Origin: Kaistia geumhonensis
GTDB taxonomy: Bacteria > Pseudomonadota > Alphaproteobacteria > Rhizobiales > Kaistiaceae
DNA length: 64,000 nt
Direction: 5' to 3'
Assembly: GCF_030815145.1 (NCBI RefSeq)
Contig: NZ_JAUSWJ010000001.1
Coordinates: 1,798,001 to 1,862,000 of the forward strand
A program made the translations under genes and the position numbers. Positions 61,711 through 64,000 of this stretch are shown here, piece after piece (position 1 is the first letter of the stretch; every line of letters begins with the position of its first letter). The notes below the pieces were generated by a model. It worked only from the letters and a program-made list of their open reading frames with translations, searched no databases and was not told the origin of the DNA.

Positions 61711-62953
61711 ACGCATCGAGGCCGATTATCTCGTCGAGACGGCGCATGATCCGCGCGTCGCCGTCGAGGTCATGGCCGGAGAGCAGTCGTCGGGCACCTT
61801 CGTTCCGGTGCCCGGCGAGACGCCCGAGCTCAAGGAGCGCTCGGCTGCGCGCATCGAGGCGCTGGAGATCGTCGGGGAGCGGGCCGAGCCCAGCCTTCCC
61901 GGCGCCAGCCATCCGGACGGCCGGCGCATCCTGCTGGCGCGGGCGACGCTTTCCTGGCCGCTCGCCAATATGGGGCCCTCGCTGCCGAACCTGATGGCGA
62001 CGGTCGCCGGAAATCTCTTCGAGCTGAAGCAGTTCTCCGGCCTGCGCCTCCTCGACATCCGCCTCCCCGCCGCCTTCGCCGCCGCCTATCCGGGGCCGAA
62101 ATTCGGCATCGAGGGCACGCGGCGCCTCGCCGGCGTCGAAGGACGGCCGCTGATCGGCACCATCGTCAAGCCGAGCGTCGGCTTCTCGCCGGCCGAGACC
62201 GCCGACCTCGTGCGCCTCCTCGCGGAGGCCGGGATCGACTTCGTCAAGGACGACGAGTTGCAGGCCGACGGCCTGCATTGCCCGTTCGACGAGCGGGTGC
62301 GCGCCGTGATGCGGGTGGTCAACGACCATGCCGACCGCTCCGGCAAGAAGGTGATGTTCGCCTTCAACCTCTCCGGCGAGATCGACGAGATGCGGCGGCG
62401 CCACGATCTCGTGCTCGCCGAAGGCGGCACCTGCGTGATGGCCTCGATCAACGCGGTCGGCCTTTCCGGCATGATCGCGCTCGGCCGCCACAGCGAACTG
62501 CCGATCCATGCCCATCGCAACGGCTGGGGCGCATTGTCCCGCGCTCCAGCGCTCGGCTTCTCCTATGTCGCCTTCCAGAAGTTCTGGCGGCTGGCCGGCG
62601 CCGACCACATGCATGTCAACGGCCTCGCCAACAAGTTCGCCGAAAGCGACGAGAGCGTCATCGCCTCGGCACGCGCATGCCTGACGCCGATGTTCGCCGA
62701 CAAGCCCTGCATCGCCATGCCTGTCTTCTCCTCGGGTCAGACGGTGCGGCAGCCGCCGGCGACTTTCGCAGCGCTCGGCAGCACCGACCTCATCTATGCG
62801 GCCGGCGGCGGCATCATGGCTCATCCCGACGGCCCGGCCGCCGGCGTCGAGAGCCTCAGGCAATCCTGGGCCGCCGCCATGGCGGGCATCCCGCTCGAGA
62901 CCCATGCGCGCGACCACGCCGCGCTCGCGGCGGCGCTCGGAGGCCGGTCATGA
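61703..62953 (+). CDS. oiaX: RuBisCO-like protein, probable 3-oxo-isoapionate-4-phosphate decarboxylase
   Basis: 416-residue form IV RuBisCO-like protein. The metal-site triad is present: Lys182-Asp-Asp184-Glu185 (DFVKDDE, the carbamylated lysine and its acidic partners). The loop Lys156 is kept in GTIVKPSVG, but the second lysine of the RuBisCO KPK motif is Ser, so it cannot be a true CO2-fixing enzyme. His271-Arg272 (IHAHRNGWG) match RuBisCO His294-Arg295. Next to a DUF1537 kinase and apiose-type dehydrogenase it fits OiaX, which decarboxylates 3-oxo-isoapionate 4-phosphate to L-erythrulose 1-phosphate. The transcarboxylase/hydrolase relative OiaT is the alternative. Confidence 0.78.
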   Translation: MVERIEADYLVETAHDPRVAVEVMAGEQSSGTFVPVPGETPELKERSAARIEALEIVGERAEPSLPGASHPDGRRILLARATLSWPLANMGPSLPNLMATVAGNLFELKQFSGLRLLDIRLPAAFAAAYPGPKFGIEGTRRLAGVEGRPLIGTIVKPSVGFSPAETADLVRLLAEAGIDFVKDDELQADGLHCPFDERVRAVMRVVNDHADRSGKKVMFAFNLSGEIDEMRRRHDLVLAEGGTCVMASINAVGLSGMIALGRHSELPIHAHRNGWGALSRAPALGFSYVAFQKFWRLAGADHMHVNGLANKFAESDESVIASARACLTPMFADKPCIAMPVFSSGQTVRQPPATFAALGSTDLIYAAGGGIMAHPDGPAAGVESLRQSWAAAMAGIPLETHARDHAALAAALGGRS

Positions 62954-64000
62954 CGGCGCCTGCGGACCAGTTGCCGGAGGGTGTCCTCGTAGCCTGGTAT
63001 GGCGACGACTTCACCGGCTCGGCCGCGACCATGGAAGTGCTGGCCTTTGCCGGCCTCGCCTCGGTGCTCTTTCTCGACATTCCGACCGCCGAGGACCTCG
63101 CCCGCTTTCCCGGCGCGCGCGGCATCGGCATCGCCGGCATCGCCCGCTCCAAGCCGCCCGCCTGGATGGACGAGAACCTGCCGCCGGTCTTCTCGGCGCT
63201 CGCGGGGATCGGCGCGCCGGTCAGCCATTACAAGATCTGCTCGACGCTCGATTCCGCGCCGCATGTCGGCTCCATCGGCCGCGCCGTCGATCTCGCCGCG
63301 CCCATCCTCGGCGGCGCATGGCATCCGCTGGTCGTGGCGGCGCCGCCGATCGGCCGCTACCAGGCCTTCGGTACGCTCTTCGCCCTCTATGACGGCGCGG
63401 TCTACCGGCTCGACCGGCATCCGACCATGAGCCGCCACCCCGTGACCCCGATGCACGAGGCGGATGTCCGCCGCCATCTCGGTTTGCAGACCACGCGGCC
63501 AATCGGCCTCGTCGATCGGCTCGGCCTTCATCGCGATGCCGGCGCGGCGCTCGCCGCCGCGCGCGACGGTGGGGCGGACATCGTCGCCATCGACGTCATG
63601 GACGACGAGGATCTCGCTTGCGCCGGCCGCCTCGTCTGGGAGAACCGCGGCGAGCGGCTGCTTGCGATCGGCTCGCAGGGGATCGAATATGCGCTGGTGG
63701 CCCATTGGCGCGAGGCCGGACTGATCGATGCCGCGCCGGCCGCGCCCTCGGCCGGTCCGGCGGAACGGATGGCCGTCGTCTCCGGCTCCTGCGCGCCGCA
63801 GACCGCGGCGCAGATCGCCCATGCTGCCGCCGCAGGTTTCGAGATCGTCCGGCTCGACGCCAGCCGCGCCGTTAACGCAGCGGCGTGGCAGGCGGAACTC
63901 GGCCGCGTGGAGGCGGCGGCACTCGCCGCGCTCGGCCGCGGTCGCGCGCCGATCGTCGCGACGGCCGAGGGGCCGGACGATCCGGCCGTGGCGGAAGTCA
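62950..64000 (+). CDS. oiaK: DUF1537-family acid-sugar kinase, probable 3-oxo-isoapionate kinase (partial)
   Basis: At least 350 residues of a four-carbon acid sugar kinase family protein, cut by the window end. The N-terminal domain has AWYGDDFTGSAATMEVLA (substrate-site Asp) and YKICSTLDSAPHVGSIGRA; the middle shows AIGSQGIEYAL and VVSGSCAPQTAAQI, which starts the nucleotide-binding domain. In the D-apiose pathway OiaK phosphorylates 3-oxo-isoapionate for the RuBisCO-like decarboxylase encoded just before it. Start overlaps the oiaX stop by 4 bp. An oxidoisomerase gene (apnO) would be expected beyond base 64000. Confidence 0.75.
   Translation, partial: MTAPADQLPEGVLVAWYGDDFTGSAATMEVLAFAGLASVLFLDIPTAEDLARFPGARGIGIAGIARSKPPAWMDENLPPVFSALAGIGAPVSHYKICSTLDSAPHVGSIGRAVDLAAPILGGAWHPLVVAAPPIGRYQAFGTLFALYDGAVYRLDRHPTMSRHPVTPMHEADVRRHLGLQTTRPIGLVDRLGLHRDAGAALAAARDGGADIVAIDVMDDEDLACAGRLVWENRGERLLAIGSQGIEYALVAHWREAGLIDAAPAAPSAGPAERMAVVSGSCAPQTAAQIAHAAAAGFEIVRLDASRAVNAAAWQAELGRVEAAALAALGRGRAPIVATAEGPDDPAVAEV

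Noticed and set aside
61703-62953. True RuBisCO large subunit and CO2 fixation
   Set aside because: The KPK loop reads KPS, the protein is short, no small subunit or phosphoribulokinase is nearby, and the neighbours are acid-sugar genes.

Overview
The window is GC-rich, gene-dense chromosomal DNA, most likely from an alphaproteobacterium of the order Hyphomicrobiales (Rhizobiales). The strongest evidence is the conserved run murA, DUF2948, hisD, UPF0262, low-molecular-weight phosphatase, maf, yacG, tRNA-Phe at 16.0-22.1 kb. Dense ABC uptake systems for aromatics and sugars support this. The genus cannot be fixed from sequence alone; a Kaistia-like soil or plant-associated bacterium would fit. 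No transposase, phage gene, CRISPR array or rRNA was seen.

Layout. (1) 1-14.4 kb, minus strand: one tightly packed catabolic operon of at least 14 genes. It codes for a FAD aromatic hydroxylase, two intradiol ring-cleavage dioxygenases, a PcpA-like extradiol dioxygenase, maleylacetate reductase, an esterase and an SDR. These are interleaved with one complete branched-chain-amino-acid-type ABC transporter and part of a second. A divergent LysR gene at 14.5 kb is the likely regulator. The logic is uptake of an aromatic acid or phenol, hydroxylation to hydroxyquinol or a hydroquinone, ring cleavage, maleylacetate, 3-oxoadipate. (2) 15.4-22.1 kb: tRNA-Thr, a repeat-rich spacer, the housekeeping run and tRNA-Phe. 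Where infA usually sits in this run there is a 278-bp three-armed palindrome instead. (3) 22.2-26 kb: a small lipoprotein, an EAL-type c-di-GMP protein behind a perfect FNR/FixK box, and a secreted protein. (4) 26-32 kb: LacI regulator, CUT1 sugar transporter and GH32 fructosidase, for fructan or sucrose use. (5) 32-34.7 kb: MurJ-family flippase and two small proteins. (6) 34.8-41.5 kb: GH78 alpha-L-rhamnosidase operon with its CUT1 transporter and a divergent LacI. (7) 41.6-52 kb: polyol locus with an erythritol/threitol-type dehydrogenase, a GMC oxidoreductase, AraC regulator, CUT1 transporter with a tiny membrane protein, xylitol-type dehydrogenase, SDR and an L-xylulose-reductase-like SDR. 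(8) 52-54.8 kb: ArsR-type regulator with a large C-terminal domain plus GH51 arabinofuranosidase. (9) 54.9-57.7 kb: GAF-GGDEF diguanylate cyclase, acetate kinase, DUF1801 protein. (10) 57.7-64 kb: GntR regulator followed by a four-gene operon whose families and order match D-apiose catabolism (lactonase, apiose dehydrogenase, RuBisCO-like decarboxylase, DUF1537 kinase). It runs off the window end.

Taken together, much of the window is a plant-polysaccharide and plant-phenolic utilisation region: rhamnose, arabinose, fructose and apiose units, sugar alcohols and aromatics. Each block has its own local regulator. The three CUT1 transporters lack an ATPase gene and probably share one encoded elsewhere. 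A GC-rich stem-loop follows the binding-protein gene in all three CUT1 operons and in one LIV operon.
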